Below are positions 46,934-57,644 of a DNA stretch of 64,000 nucleotides, piece by piece. Every line of letters begins with the position of its first letter. The stretch's first letter is position 1. This DNA comes from Paulownia fortunei (Eukaryota; Streptophyta; Magnoliopsida; Lamiales; Paulowniaceae). The notes under the pieces are model-generated. The model did no database searches. It was given only the letters and a program-made list of their open reading frames with translations, and was not told where the DNA came from. The DNA lies in the NCBI GenBank assembly GCA_019321725.1, contig CM033110.1, positions 11,029,278-11,093,277 of the forward strand, given 5' to 3'. The position numbers and the translations under genes are program-made.

Positions 46934-49211
46934 CGTAACACCCCTTAACTTAACTATAGAGCCTAAACAAGCTGATACAGTTAAGTTAAGAAATGTTAAT
47001 TTTTCATCAATATTAGAGTTATGGTTTTAATAAAAGTTCTCATTTTTAGCTATAAGAGAAAGAACTTGAATCGTTTTAACACACCATATACATATATCAA
47101 AACTGAGTACATCTGTTTACAAAATCATAATAGAGCGGCTTATTTAAAAATAAACATAGTTTTCAAAATAAACTACAAAACAGCTCGAAACATGGCATAT
47201 GAACAAATCTCTGTTCGACCACTCTGAAGACTCAATCAACCTTTAAACCTATACATTTCCACCTGCATCACATGAATCTAATGAGCTAAAGGGTCAGTAA
47301 GGTAAAACTGATGCAATAACAAATAGCGTACATACAAATCACATAAATCATTAAATGCAGTATTCAATTTAATAACTTTCTTTCGTAAATCATTCTTTAG
47401 GATCCTTGAAGTGTGGTACCTAACTAATTCAGAACCTGTTCATAATAATTGGCCAATAAGAGAACTAATATGGGGTTTCTATACTTGGTCTTTCAACCTA
47501 AGGTATTAGCCGTATTCTATCTCATTCATTATGGCTCTCCTATATCGATTTTTCAACCTTAAGTATTTACCACCATTTGTTGGGTCTGTCGGTCCCTCTC
47601 GCATCCCTTGTCTACCCGATAATCAATCAAGTATCATACTTCCTTTTTAAAAACCTCATTATATTCTTAATAGTATCATGCTTCATAAACCATAAATACA
47701 TCAAACATTACATCATTTGATAAACAATAATAATCACATTAAAACATGAACAAACATTATATGATTCTTGTGATACAGCAAATGAAAACTTCAACTTACC
47801 TCAAGTCCACTTTGTGGCAAGTGAAAAGACCAATCTTTTTGGAAGATAGGATGTGTTAAAGGCCTAACATAATTAAATCATGTACCATTTAATATCCTTT
47901 TTATAAATCATTTAGTCTATTATAGTTAAAGTTCATATACACTTTTCAATCTTTTGTAAATAATTCCATATCAATTACATAACCTTAAAAACAATGCATA
48001 CTCCATATTTTTCTACTAATTCAAGACATTAAACATTAGGGCAGCCATTAAATAACTAATAATTCAAACATAATTATTAGGGCAGCCCACAAAACATGAA
48101 CACAATCCGAATTAAAATGACGTAAACTTGGTTCTAACTTAAATTGATTCAAACCTTCAATTAAGCAAACTAATTGCTATTGTTCACAATCATTTGTACA
48201 CACCTTCAAACATAATATAAGTATTACAAAATCAATGGAAACAAGTAAATTAAATAATTTCACAGGACTATCAATTTTGCTAAAAACTAGCTTAACTAGC
48301 TTGGTTTTAGCTTTAAGTGTAACTTACTTAAGTTTTCAATCGTACAAAAATATACTAAAACATGTAACCATCCAAGATACTACAAATTCATCATAAGAAA
48401 CATGGAAATAGAATATACCTTGATTAAGTTGGAATTAAGCTTCAAAATTAATGGTTTTCAAGCTTAAAAGGGTGGAAACTTGTTCTAGCTTGTGTTCTAT
48501 GGATTCCTATGGATTGAATTCAATTTTTGTGAGTATGAGAGTGTAGAAATTTGGGACAAACTTAGGAGAATAAAGGCTGGTTGTTTTTGAGGTGCTTCCA
48601 CAAGAAATATGGATGAAAATAATTTCTTTGACCTTTCAAAGAGAGGTAAGTGGAGGGCTATGATTGGTTGCATCATACTTGGTGTCTTCTCATGCCAAAA
48701 GCCACGTTTATGGGCTAGGGAGATGACAAAAATTGATTCTTTGGTGTTATAATCAAGTGCAATGCAGTTTAGAATGATTCAATGCAACCTAGTGAACCAA
48801 CCAATTAAATTGCACCATTTTGCATACTTTTAGTTCTTAGCCAAATGTAACATATTTCAAGTAAATATTTAGGCAATTAATCACTTTAGCATATAACTAG
48901 TATGGAGCAATACAAATAATTCATTTCATGGCCATTCAACACATCAATCTTCCTTAACCGAGATATTGAGCTTTTCACTACAAGAAGGGCACTTAAGAAA
49001 TATGTGAAATTAAGAAACAAAAATTTGATCTCATAATTCATGTACTAATGCATGTTAAAGCATAACTGAAGCATATAATAGCAATTATTCATGTTCGTGC
49101 AATCATGCTATTTGTAGGCCATAATTCGATAATGCGCATTGATTAGATGCATATTAATGAAAAATACTTATTATTGGCTATGTAGGAGAGAATTGAGAAA
49201 TAGGCATTACA
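46934..49211 (-). repeat. LTR-B 3' LTR (-), about 2.28 kb
   Basis: The minus strand begins TGTAATGCC at 49,211, after a polypurine tract, and ends GGTGTTACG at 46,934. It is the most complete LTR-B in the window and contains the unoccupied site for the solo LTR-A insertion (TTTAATATCC, about 47,889-47,898). Left flank is CAATG (46,929-46,933); the right end of the element is lost, so the target duplication cannot be checked. Confidence 0.88.
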
Positions 49212-51050
49212 ATCATTCCTTCCTTACAAAAAATTCATCCTCGAAATTTGACGTACCAAATAATTCCAGATACTTGCTCTGCATTTCTTCTTCTCATTCC
49301 CATGTGGCCTCTTCTACAGAATGATTCCTCCATAATACTTTAACAAATCGAATCTTTTTTGTTCTCAACTCTTTTTCCTTCTGATCTAGAATTTGCACTG
49401 GTTTCTCTTCATAGGCTAAATCAGGAGTTAATTCCAATGGTTCATAACTCAACACATGAGAGGGGTTCGAAATGTACTTCCTCAATATAGACACATGGAA
49501 CACATTGTGAACACTAGATCATGACGAAGGTAAAGCCACTCTATAAGCTTTATCACCTACTCTTTTGAGAATCTCGAATGGGCCGATATACCCTGGGCTG
49601 AGTTTTCCTTTCTTTCCAAATCTCATAACACCTTTCATGGGAGCTACTTTTAAGAACACATGATCCCCAATGACAAACTCTAGATCTTTTCTCCGTTTAT
49701 CTGCATAACTTTTCTGTCTATTCTGCGTAATCTTCATTCTCTCTCGTTTCTTCTCCACTACCTTAGCGGTATATTGAACTATTTATGGACCAAGTATGCT
49801 TCATTCTCCAACTTCATCCTAATGAACTGGAGATCTATATTTCCTTCCATACAATGCTTCATAAGGCGCTATTCTAATTATTGATTGGTAGCTATTATTA
49901 TAAGTAAACTCCACTAATGGAAGCTTTGCATCCTAACTCCCTTGAAAATCTAGCACACAAGCTCTTAACATATCCTCTAATATCTGAATAACCTTTTCTG
50001 ATGGCCCATCACTTTGTGGATGAAATGTTGTACTGAATGCAAGTTTCGTTCTCATAGCACTGTGTAAGCTCTTCCAAAATGTAGGTGTAAACTTAGTATC
50101 TCTATCAGATACTATTGAAACTAGCACCCCATGTAACCTGACTATCTCTTTAATATATTGTTGAGCATACTGGTCCATATTGTATGTGAATTTCACTGGA
50201 AGAAAATAGGCTGATTTAGTTAATCTATCAACAATCACCTATATGGAATTATACCCCTTTTGTGATCTAGGTAATCCAAGCACAAAGTCCATTGTAATGT
50301 GCTCTCATTTCCACTCTAGAATCAACAAAGGCTTCAGCAACCCTGATGGTCTTTGATGTTCAATCTTAACTTGTTGACAAGTTAGACATTCAGCCATAAA
50401 TTTTGCTATATCTCTCTTCATTTTAGCCCACCAAAAATGTTGTTTTAAGTCCTTATACATTTTTGTGCTACCTGGGTGTACTGAGTAAGGAGTAGTATGA
50501 GCTTCTTCTAAAATATCTCCTTTCATGGTCTTGTCAAATGGCACACACAGTCTCTTTTTATATCGAATAATCCCATCATCAGTAACAGAGAAGTGTGGCC
50601 TCTTTACAGTCTCAATCATTCTTTTCAATTGACACAAATGCATGCCTACCTTTTGACGTTCTCTAATTCTATCTTGAAGTGCAGGTCTCAACACTAAAGC
50701 TGACAACAAACACTTTTTCCCTTTAGGTACAATTTCAAGCTCTAATCTCTGTAAATCCAGTAATATTAACTTTTGTATAACTAAAAGAGAAGACGTGGAT
50801 TTTCTGCTCAATGCATCTATAACCACATTCGCTTTACCAGGATGATAGTTGATCAAAAAATCATAATCCTTCACAAGTTCTAACCATCTTCTTTGTCTCA
50901 TATTCAACTCTTTTTGGGTAAAGAAGTACTTCAAACTCTTATGATCTATGTATATCTCATACTTCTCACCATACAAATAATGTCTCTAAATTTTCAAGGC
51001 AAAAACCACAGCAGCAAGTTCCAAATCATAGGTTGGATAATTCATTTCAT
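49212..51050 (-). pseudogene. gypsy-B pol remnant: RNase H, integrase, chromodomain (element D)
   Basis: On the minus strand the frame 50,976-50,305 carries the RNase H end ([36 protein letters not shown]). The integrase zinc region follows ([10 protein letters not shown] with CLTCQQVK, about 50,510-50,350). The core frame 50,238-49,933 has VDRLTKSAYFLPV, VSDRDTKF and FHPQSDGPSEKV. The post-core frame 49,758-49,519 has VMRFGKKGKLSPGYIGPFE. The frame 49,503-49,294 has LVYEEKP-type linker and [15 protein letters not shown], the chromodomain. A polypurine tract (49,212-49,228) joins it to the LTR. RNase H begins abruptly at about 51,050 where LTR-A sequence starts; RT, protease and gag are missing. 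Confidence 0.9.
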
Positions 51051-52120
51051 GAAATAAGAAGAAAATGAGGTTGATCAGTATTAGATATAGATGGGATATA
51101 CAGATTAAAATTTTGAAAGTGTTAAAAGTGTTACTAGTAAGCTTATAAGGTTTGATTCGATTTCATCTAGGTATTTCAAAAGTATATATGGGTAAATTAC
51201 ATATTTGGGATATTAGACATAATATAATATGGTTGAAAGGTGATATTATAATATTCATTTATGCATAAGATTATATAATTTTTAATATGGATAATTACTC
51301 AAGAATTGGGTGACAATCGGGTAAGAAATTAAATGAACAGCTAGAAAATTAGCATATAAATTATCTATGGGATCTTGTAGTAATTAAAAAAGGTTGTAAT
51401 AAAATTAATGTATAGTAAGATACATCTAATCTAGGCTTAAAAGATGGGTGAAAAGTCAGATTTATACCACAACTTGACATCTCATGCTTGCTACCAAGCT
51501 TAAGCAAGCACCTCAAGCGCCACCTCAAGCTTTTCTTCACCCTTAAGCCACGATCAGACCCTCATTTCAGCCATTTTCATCTTCCAAACACAAACCTTAA
51601 GGTCTCCAAGTGCTCCAAATTGATTCCAAGTTGAAATAAAAGCAAGAAAAGCAAAGGAGAAGTGATTACCATCAAGTTTAACCTCAAAATCTGCTTTGGT
51701 AACACTTACCTACGGCTTTGCCTTTGGTTTTTAGATTATTCTAAATGGTTTTATTGTGTATTAAGATTTCAATATCTCTTATAAAAGTGTTAGAAAGTTT
51801 TTAGTTAGACTCTGGTTCACAAAGAAAGGGTTTTTGATAACAAACACTTAATAGAAAATACTTGTGATAGAAACTGTCACCTTGCTGTTTTCTTGGGTTT
51901 TAGACCTCAAAAATTATATGGTATATTGAATAAAACCTATAGGTATCATCATATACATGTTCATATATGAGTTAAGAGTATTTTAATAAATTTTCATTGG
52001 TTAAAAATTGAAATAGGGCATGACATTGAAAAGATGCTCAAAATTGTCACCATTGAATTTCAGATTTTGTCCTATGTGAAGAGGACTGGTTTTTCATCAA
52101 TAAATCCATTATTTTTGGCC
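51051..52120 (+). repeat. LTR-A fragment (+)
   Basis: About 1,070 bp match LTR-A from the region at 10,935 to that at about 12,010, with the GTGTTACTAGTAAG block, the ACCTCAAGC-rich block and AGTGATTACCATCAAGTTTA. The 15-bp tandem units are rearranged. Both ends are truncated. Confidence 0.82.
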
Positions 52121-52947
52121 ACTTAGAATATTAGAATAATTAAATTAAATAGAAAAAATATTTTTTCTTATTTAATTGATATAGGATCTCAAGATTGAAT
52201 TTATGGGATATGTTCAATGTATCTGGAGAAGAGAGAGGGGTTAAAAACTAATGGCCAATTAGAGGCCATATTTTCGGCCATAAAGATAGAAGGAAAAGGG
52301 ATTTTGATATCTTGTGGATTTGGTTTGTTGGGAAAGTTAGACTTTTCAAACAACCAAATTAACATGTGGGGCTAATATTAGGTTTGACCTAATTTTTATT
52401 GCTATCTTATAAAATATAAATTGAAGAAAAAATCCTATAATTTTTCCTCTACTAAAAAATATTTTCTTCTTCTCTTTTCTCCATCTCCTTTATTCTTCAA
52501 ATATCCTAGTGTATTGTTCTTCTTCCACTAGTTGGGTTAATAACAAAAATATTTAATCTTTGATTCCACCAGTTGGATTAAAGATTAGTATTCACTTCGC
52601 TTTTAAGCTTGGAAAAAGAAAACAAAGAACACTAGCAAGTTCCTTACTTTTGGTTATTCTAGTCCAAGTTGTGGACCTTTTTAGAGGGAGGACATGTTGA
52701 TTCCTTGATAAGAGATTTGCTATAATCGAGTAATTGATTGCCTTACGCCTTGTATTGAATCAAAAAATCAGAAAAGAGTAACGAATTACATCGTCATTAA
52801 ATTTATATTATGTTTATTGAACTGTTAATAACGCCGATTGTTAGAATCACTGCGAAACTAGGGTAATGCAATAAATGTTATTGCATGTTTTATTTAAAAA
52901 CATTAATTTTCATTGCATTTACCCCCTAATTTATAGCGAACCCAACA
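52121..52947 (+). repeat. LTR-like remnant of an unplaced element
   Basis: The stretch ends in GCGAACCCAACA, a common plant LTR end, and contains a TATA-like AAATATAAATTG (about 52,424). A CT-rich leader (about 52,440-52,510) follows. No PBS follows the end and no partner copy is in the window. Call by style only. Confidence 0.4.
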
Positions 52948-53142
52948 CTTTCTACCTGTCTTTCTCACTCAAACAAACCCAAGAAACATACTGCCAAGGA
53001 AATTATTTCCAAAATTAACATTGTCGCCACCACCAATCGCGAAAAAGATAAGTATTGCGTCGCTGAGCGCTCCACCATGATGGTTGCCATCTCAAGATCG
53101 TCTTTGATGATTCCTAACTCAATAATCTGGCTTCATAGTTGA
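52948..53142 (+). CDS. unidentified open stretch, possible exon fragment
   Basis: A 64-codon stretch is open on the plus strand and stops at TGA 53,140-53,142. It contains KPKKHTAKEIISKINIVATT and EKDKYCVAERSTMMVAISRS. Its mix of Lys, Glu, Ile and Ser and higher local GC look more like protein-coding DNA than the surrounding LTR sequence. I do not recognise the family. There is no start codon at its left edge, which borders an LTR-like end, so it would be an internal fragment captured beside repeats. It may equally be chance. Confidence 0.25.
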   Translation, partial: LSTCLSHSNKPKKHTAKEIISKINIVATTNREKDKYCVAERSTMMVAISRSSLMIPNSIIWLHS

Positions 53143-53376
53143 CTTATCCAAGACCAAGCATAGTGTCCGCAATAGCTTTAAGAAGTGAAAGGGGAATCCC
53201 TTTCCCATGCTTTTATTTTTGTTGTTCACTAGAATTGAAAAAAAAAGCAAAAAGAAAAAATAACCCATAACAGAAAATTTGTCCAAAGGGTATAATCTCC
53301 CCTCTGCCATCTCTGTCTCACTCATTCACACTGGATGAGAAAAGGATATTTAATGCACCTATAGTGTTACTTAAAA
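53143..53376. other. unassigned flank of copia F
   Basis: No gene is supported. A minus-strand frame (53,119-53,325) shows no recognisable similarity. Confidence 0.4.
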
Positions 53377-53631
53377 GGTTTATAAAGAAAATAAGATTAG
53401 AGGAAAAATAGCTTACATTTTTTCATTGATAAGGGAGAAGTATATATACAATGTATACAAATGAGAAAATAAAGAAAAAGATAAATTATCTTTCATTGAT
53501 GGCCTAAACTGTAGGAGCTAATTATAAAATTATATTCACTATTTCTAATTGCTAATTATGTGCATAATATTTACAATCAAATTTAGATTATATATAACTC
53601 ATCAATATTTGATTATGTAATTTTCTTTATA
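53377..53631 (-). repeat. short LTR of copia F, 3' copy
   Basis: The minus strand matches 57,201-57,387: shared CTCCTATAGTTTAGGCC-type block, TATACA run and TTATCAATGAAAAAATGTAAG block. It has about 105 extra bases at its 5' end relative to the other copy. Polypurine tract GAGGGGGCAT lies just beside it (53,631-53,641). Confidence 0.82.
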
Positions 53632-53641
53632 TGCCCCCTCA

Positions 53642-55130
53642 AGATGGAGTCCCTAGGAAGGACACCAATCTTGACTCAAAGCACAACTAGTTGTTGATGA
53701 GATATTGGCTTGGTAAGTGCATCAAACAACTGATCATTGGAGGAGACGTGAGAAACTCAGAGGATGCCACTTTGCACTTTTTCTCGAACAAAATAAAAGT
53801 CAATGGCAATTATTTCATGCGAGAATGGAAAACTGGACTGGCATATAGGTATGTGGCACCAATATTATCATAATAAATTATAGGTGTACTTGGTAGTGAA
53901 ATACCCAGTTCATGTAATAATAATTACAACTATGTAATTTCAGCAGTAATAGATGCGATGGCATAGTATTCAGCCTCGGTGAAGGACCGAGCCACAGTTC
54001 TTTGTTTCTAAGAACTCCATGTTATAACATCATGACCTAGAAACACAACATGTGCACTTGTGGAAGTGCAATCATCAATGTTACCAGCCCAATTAGTATC
54101 AGAAAAGCTATGGTGTAATAAAGAAGAGTGGCGATGAAGAAATAAACTGTGGTGTATGGTACCTTGAAGGTAATGGAGTAACCTTTTAATAGTGGACCAA
54201 TGTTGTGTGGTTGGGTGATGCATGAAGTAAGATAATTGATTAACAACAAAAAGCAATGTCTGGACATATAAGTCATAAGTATTGGAGGCTACCAACGACA
54301 AAGCGATATTATGTTATATTAGTTAGGGAGGTATAATCATAGAGACTTGGCACATGGTTAGGAGACATGGGCGTGTGAACATCTTTGGCATTAATCATGC
54401 TGGCTTTCTCTAACAGATCAGTAATATATTTATGTTGGGACAAAAGAATACCATGAGGTGATGGGATGACCTCAATACCAAAAAAGTATGATAGAGTGCC
54501 AAGATCTTTGATTGAGAACTTTGCCGCAAGTTAACTAGTGAATGTGTCAAGAACTCGATCCTCATTACCTGTAAGAATCAAATTATCTATATAGACTAAA
54601 AGATACATGGTTAGATGCATGTGGTTGTAGATGACCATGGTGGTATTGGACTTGGAGTTAACAAAAAAGACAAACAAGAGAGAAGTTTGAAGTTCATGAT
54701 ATCAAGCCTTTGGGGCTTGCTTTAAGCCATAAAGGGCCTTTTTGAGGTGACAAACATATGTGGGATTATTCTTATCAACGAAGCTTGGGGGTTGAGCCAT
54801 ATAAACATCTTCAGTTAAATGCTTGTGGAGAAAGGCATTATTAACATCCAATTATTTAAGAGGCTACCCTTTGGTGAGTGCAAGACAGAGGATAAGATGA
54901 ACTATTGTTGGCTTGATAATAGGACTAAAGGTCTCAGGTAATCAAATCCAGACCGTTGGTAATAGCCTTTGGCAAAAGTCAAGCTTGTAGAGTTTAATAG
55001 ATACATCAGGATATCTTTTGATATGGAACACCCATTTGCAACTGATCATGTTTTGAGAGGGATCTAGAAGGACAAGAATCCAAGTTCTATTATGTAAAAA
55101 AACATTAAATTCTTTGAACATCACCGATCG
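53642..55130 (-). pseudogene. copia F reverse transcriptase and RNase H
   Basis: From right to left: the RT N-terminus in 55,124-54,942 (FNVFLHNRTWILVLLDPSQN then ISCKWVFHIKRYPD), with frame breaks; RT palm remnants through 54,330; then the frame 54,301-54,008 with VVNQLSYFMHHPTTQHWSTI, LLHYLQGTIHHSLFL and TNWAGNIDDCTSTSAHVVFL, the RT/RNase H connection. The RNase H start (about 53,990-53,930) ends in stops. The motif style suits the Retrofit/Ale branch of copia. Multiple stops; inactive. Confidence 0.85.
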
Positions 55131-56100
55131 CTATTCAGGATACTTAGACACTTGGGATTTGGTGGTGGGTTCAATGGGGGATGACGAGTAAATAGTAGTA
55201 AGGCTGAGTTTAGTGAGAGGTTTATGAATGTTATTTCTTGCTTAAATAATCATAGGATGATCATTAAGGGGTGTTGAGTGAGGTAGAGTTGGTGGGTGAT
55301 TGAAAGTTTGTGGAAAAGGAGAGTCACTAAAAGGTAAACCCAACAAGTCACAAGAAGAATGTTGAGAATGAGTGATTACATCATCACCAAGTTTTGAAGA
55401 ATTAGCCTATTGTGAATTGGGGTTGGGCAATGAATATTCATGGTGGAGATTTAGTTGAGAAGTAGTGACTGTTGTTGGAGGTATGGGTGGACTAGGTGGA
55501 TTGTTGGATATCTGTTGGGCGAAGGTAGTACTGGGACTTGAGACAGAAAGCAGATGAGAGCGGGAGGTGATTATTTGTATGGACGGATTAGTTTATGTCC
55601 ATTTTTAAAATATGGTATCTATGGGATATAAAGAGGGCTTAGATTGATTGGAGAATGGAAAGATGGACTCAATGAAATTAACATAACAAGAGATAAATAT
55701 ATTTTAGGAGATGGATCATAATACTGATAGGCACTTTGTATGGTTGAATAACCAAGAAAAATGCAGACTTGAGATCGAGGAGCAAGTTTATGGGACCCAT
55801 ATGGCCAAAGCATTGGATAACAGAGGTAGCCTAAAGATCATTTGTGGCCAGAAAATATATTTTGTGTGTTCATCCATATCACTTTGAAAACCCCATTGTT
55901 GAGCACATCCATAATGGTGATGGCACTGGCCAGAAGATAGTCTTGTTGAACGTATGAGTGATGAGTAGGCCAGTGCCATCACCAATATGGATGTGCTCAA
56001 CAACGGGGTTCTCAGAGTGAATAGAAAGATTTTGAAGATCGAAAGTGACAAGGTGAGAGGCACTGGAGTCAAGAAGCCACTCTGTTTCAGAAGATGCAAG
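55131..56100 (-). pseudogene. copia F protease and integrase C-terminus, integrase core lost
   Basis: Translating on the minus strand from 56,095: LLDSSASHLVTFDLQNLSIH (protease-like DSSAS) and NPVVEHIHIGDGTGLLITH. After a short inverted copy of that last segment the reading jumps to SDMDEHTKYIF and, at 55,813-55,619, to YGSHKLAPRSQVCIFLGYST, the C-terminal part of integrase. The HHCC zinc region and DDE catalytic core are absent. About 450 bp of degraded linker separate this from RT. Confidence 0.8.
55889..56010. repeat. 43-bp inverted repeat inside copia F
   Basis: Arms 55,889-55,931 and 55,968-56,010 are reverse complements with two mismatches, separated by 36 bp. The right arm is the normal coding copy of the protease segment HIHIGDGTG. 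The left arm is an inverted extra copy placed where the integrase core should begin. Confidence 0.9.
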
Positions 56101-56936
56101 AGAGTCGCCTAGGTAGGAACGAGGACTTGGAAAATGAGCTTGGGAAGGGTAGGGAGGGTTGTGGTTGGTTTTGGGTTAGGGATTTTGAGACAAGGAATGT
56201 ATTTGAACAGAGGGTAGCGCTTGGCAGAGTGACCATTTTGAGAACACAATTGACACTTGTCAAGATAAGGGCATGGGTTAGAGGGATGGGGTGGTTGAAA
56301 GGAGAATGATAATGTGTTGGTGAAGGAGGGTGTTCGATTTTTGTGATTGGATGGACAGTTTGATGTTGTAGGTGACCAATTATGAAATGATTTTTGCGCA
56401 GTATTGGCAAAAGTGGGCATGTTTAGAAGGTTAGCATTCTTTTGTGTTTCAAATTTGAGATGCGCATCAAAGTTGATGAGTTTTTCATGCAACTCATCAA
56501 ATGTAACAGGATTTTCACAAACATGCATAGTTGAGCGGAAATCATTGTATTTATCATCAAGACCACCCAAGATCTTTAGTGTGATATCATCACTGTCAAT
56601 AGGATGGTTTATCATGGCAAGTTCATCAGCAATGACCTTAGGTCTTTGCATCTAGTCAGCAATTGATTGAGTGCCTTTTGTAAGAAGACAGAGATCTTAT
56701 TTCAATTGATTGATTCGGGCGCGAGAAGGTTTGGCATAGGTGCTAGCAAAAATGTTCCATGCTTCATGGGATATGCGGGTAGAGGAGATAAAGGGAATGA
56801 GATTAGGTGATATTGAACCAGCAATAGCGCTTAGGACTAGTTGGCCTTGACGAACCCAGAGTGAATAATCTGAGTTTGGAATGTCACCAGAGTACTCTGG
56901 TTTAAACAATTGGTGAGGGACAAGGTTTGGATCCAT
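56101..56936 (-). pseudogene. copia F gag with zinc knuckle
   Basis: A start at 56,936 gives MDPNLVPHQLFKPEYSGDIP, then DYSLWVRQGQLVLSAIAGSI and HEAWNIFASTYAKPSRARIN, the copia gag domain. A stop follows, then the 56,651-56,109 frame with LKILGGLDDKYNDFRSTM and VTFDELHEKLINFDAHLKFE. A Pro/Ser/Thr-rich linker precedes the zinc knuckle CQLCSQNGHSAKRY (about 56,265-56,222), in which the last Cys is Tyr. One stop and the knuckle change make it inactive. It lies about 250 bp after the PBS, as expected for a Retrofit/Ale-type element. Confidence 0.88.
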
Positions 56937-57187
56937 CTATAACAGAAGGTCGTAACCTATGAGTATTGCATTGAATTGAAAACGCCATGATGTATAATTT
57001 GAGGGAGTGAGTTTAATGGTGATTTGAGAAATGGTGTTGATAGAGATAAGAGATGAAGTGTTATCTGGAGAGTTGAGGATGGTGGGATGATTTTGGTCAG
57101 AAGTATGAGATGAATTTTAGGAAATGGGAGAAGTTTGCATATCTGCCATTTGAAGGAGAAAGATTAGACTCTGGGAGTTTTTCAAAA
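56937..57187 (-). other. copia F 5' leader
   Basis: The minus-strand leader lies between PBS and gag start. A frame through it would encode a Met-poor, Ser/Thr-rich stretch that may be the true gag N-terminus, as Ale-type gag often begins near the PBS. Confidence 0.45.
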
Positions 57188-57200
57188 GGCTCTAATACTA
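57188..57200 (-). promoter_or_regulatory. copia F primer-binding site (degenerate)
   Basis: The minus strand reads TAGTATTAGAGCC right after the LTR end. It matches TGGTATCAGAGC at 10 of 12 positions. Confidence 0.7.
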
Positions 57201-57387
57201 CAAAAGATTTAGAAAGAAAATGAGATTAGTGGAAAATTATCTTACATTTTTCATTGATAAGGAAGCAATACATATACAGTGTATACAAATGAAAACAAGG
57301 AAAGAGACAAATTATCTATTATTGATGGCCTAAACTATAGGAGCTAAGTATAAAATTATATTCACTATTCCTAATGCTAATAGAAAG
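57201..57387 (-). repeat. short LTR of copia F, 5' copy
   Basis: About 187 bp homologous to 53,377-53,631. Together with the PBS on its left it is the 5' LTR of the minus-strand element. No matching 5-bp duplication was seen around the pair. Confidence 0.8.
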
Positions 57388-57644
57388 TTGAGTATCGAAT
57401 TGAAAATTTTGATTCAATTTTAGTATATATTGAAATTTCAATTTTCAATTTGGTTCAAATGGTAAAACGAATTGTGCACACTTAGAAAATTTCCAAGTTT
57501 AGTACTATACTTTTAAAAAAGAATCCAAATATAATTACATATATGGGCCCTGTGTACTTTTCATTCTGTCTCTAACTTTAGGATGGACCAAATATTGGCG
57601 CCATTAGGTTGGGTTTTAAAGGAATAAATTCAAAGTATATACTT
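57388..57644. other. no feature seen
   Basis: AT-rich sequence with no gene, terminus or repeat I can support. It may include the outer part of the fold-back element to its right. Confidence 0.4.

Noticed and set aside
56094..56309. Plus-strand frames opposite copia F gag
   Set aside because: Shadows of the minus-strand gag, which has clear gag and zinc-knuckle motifs.
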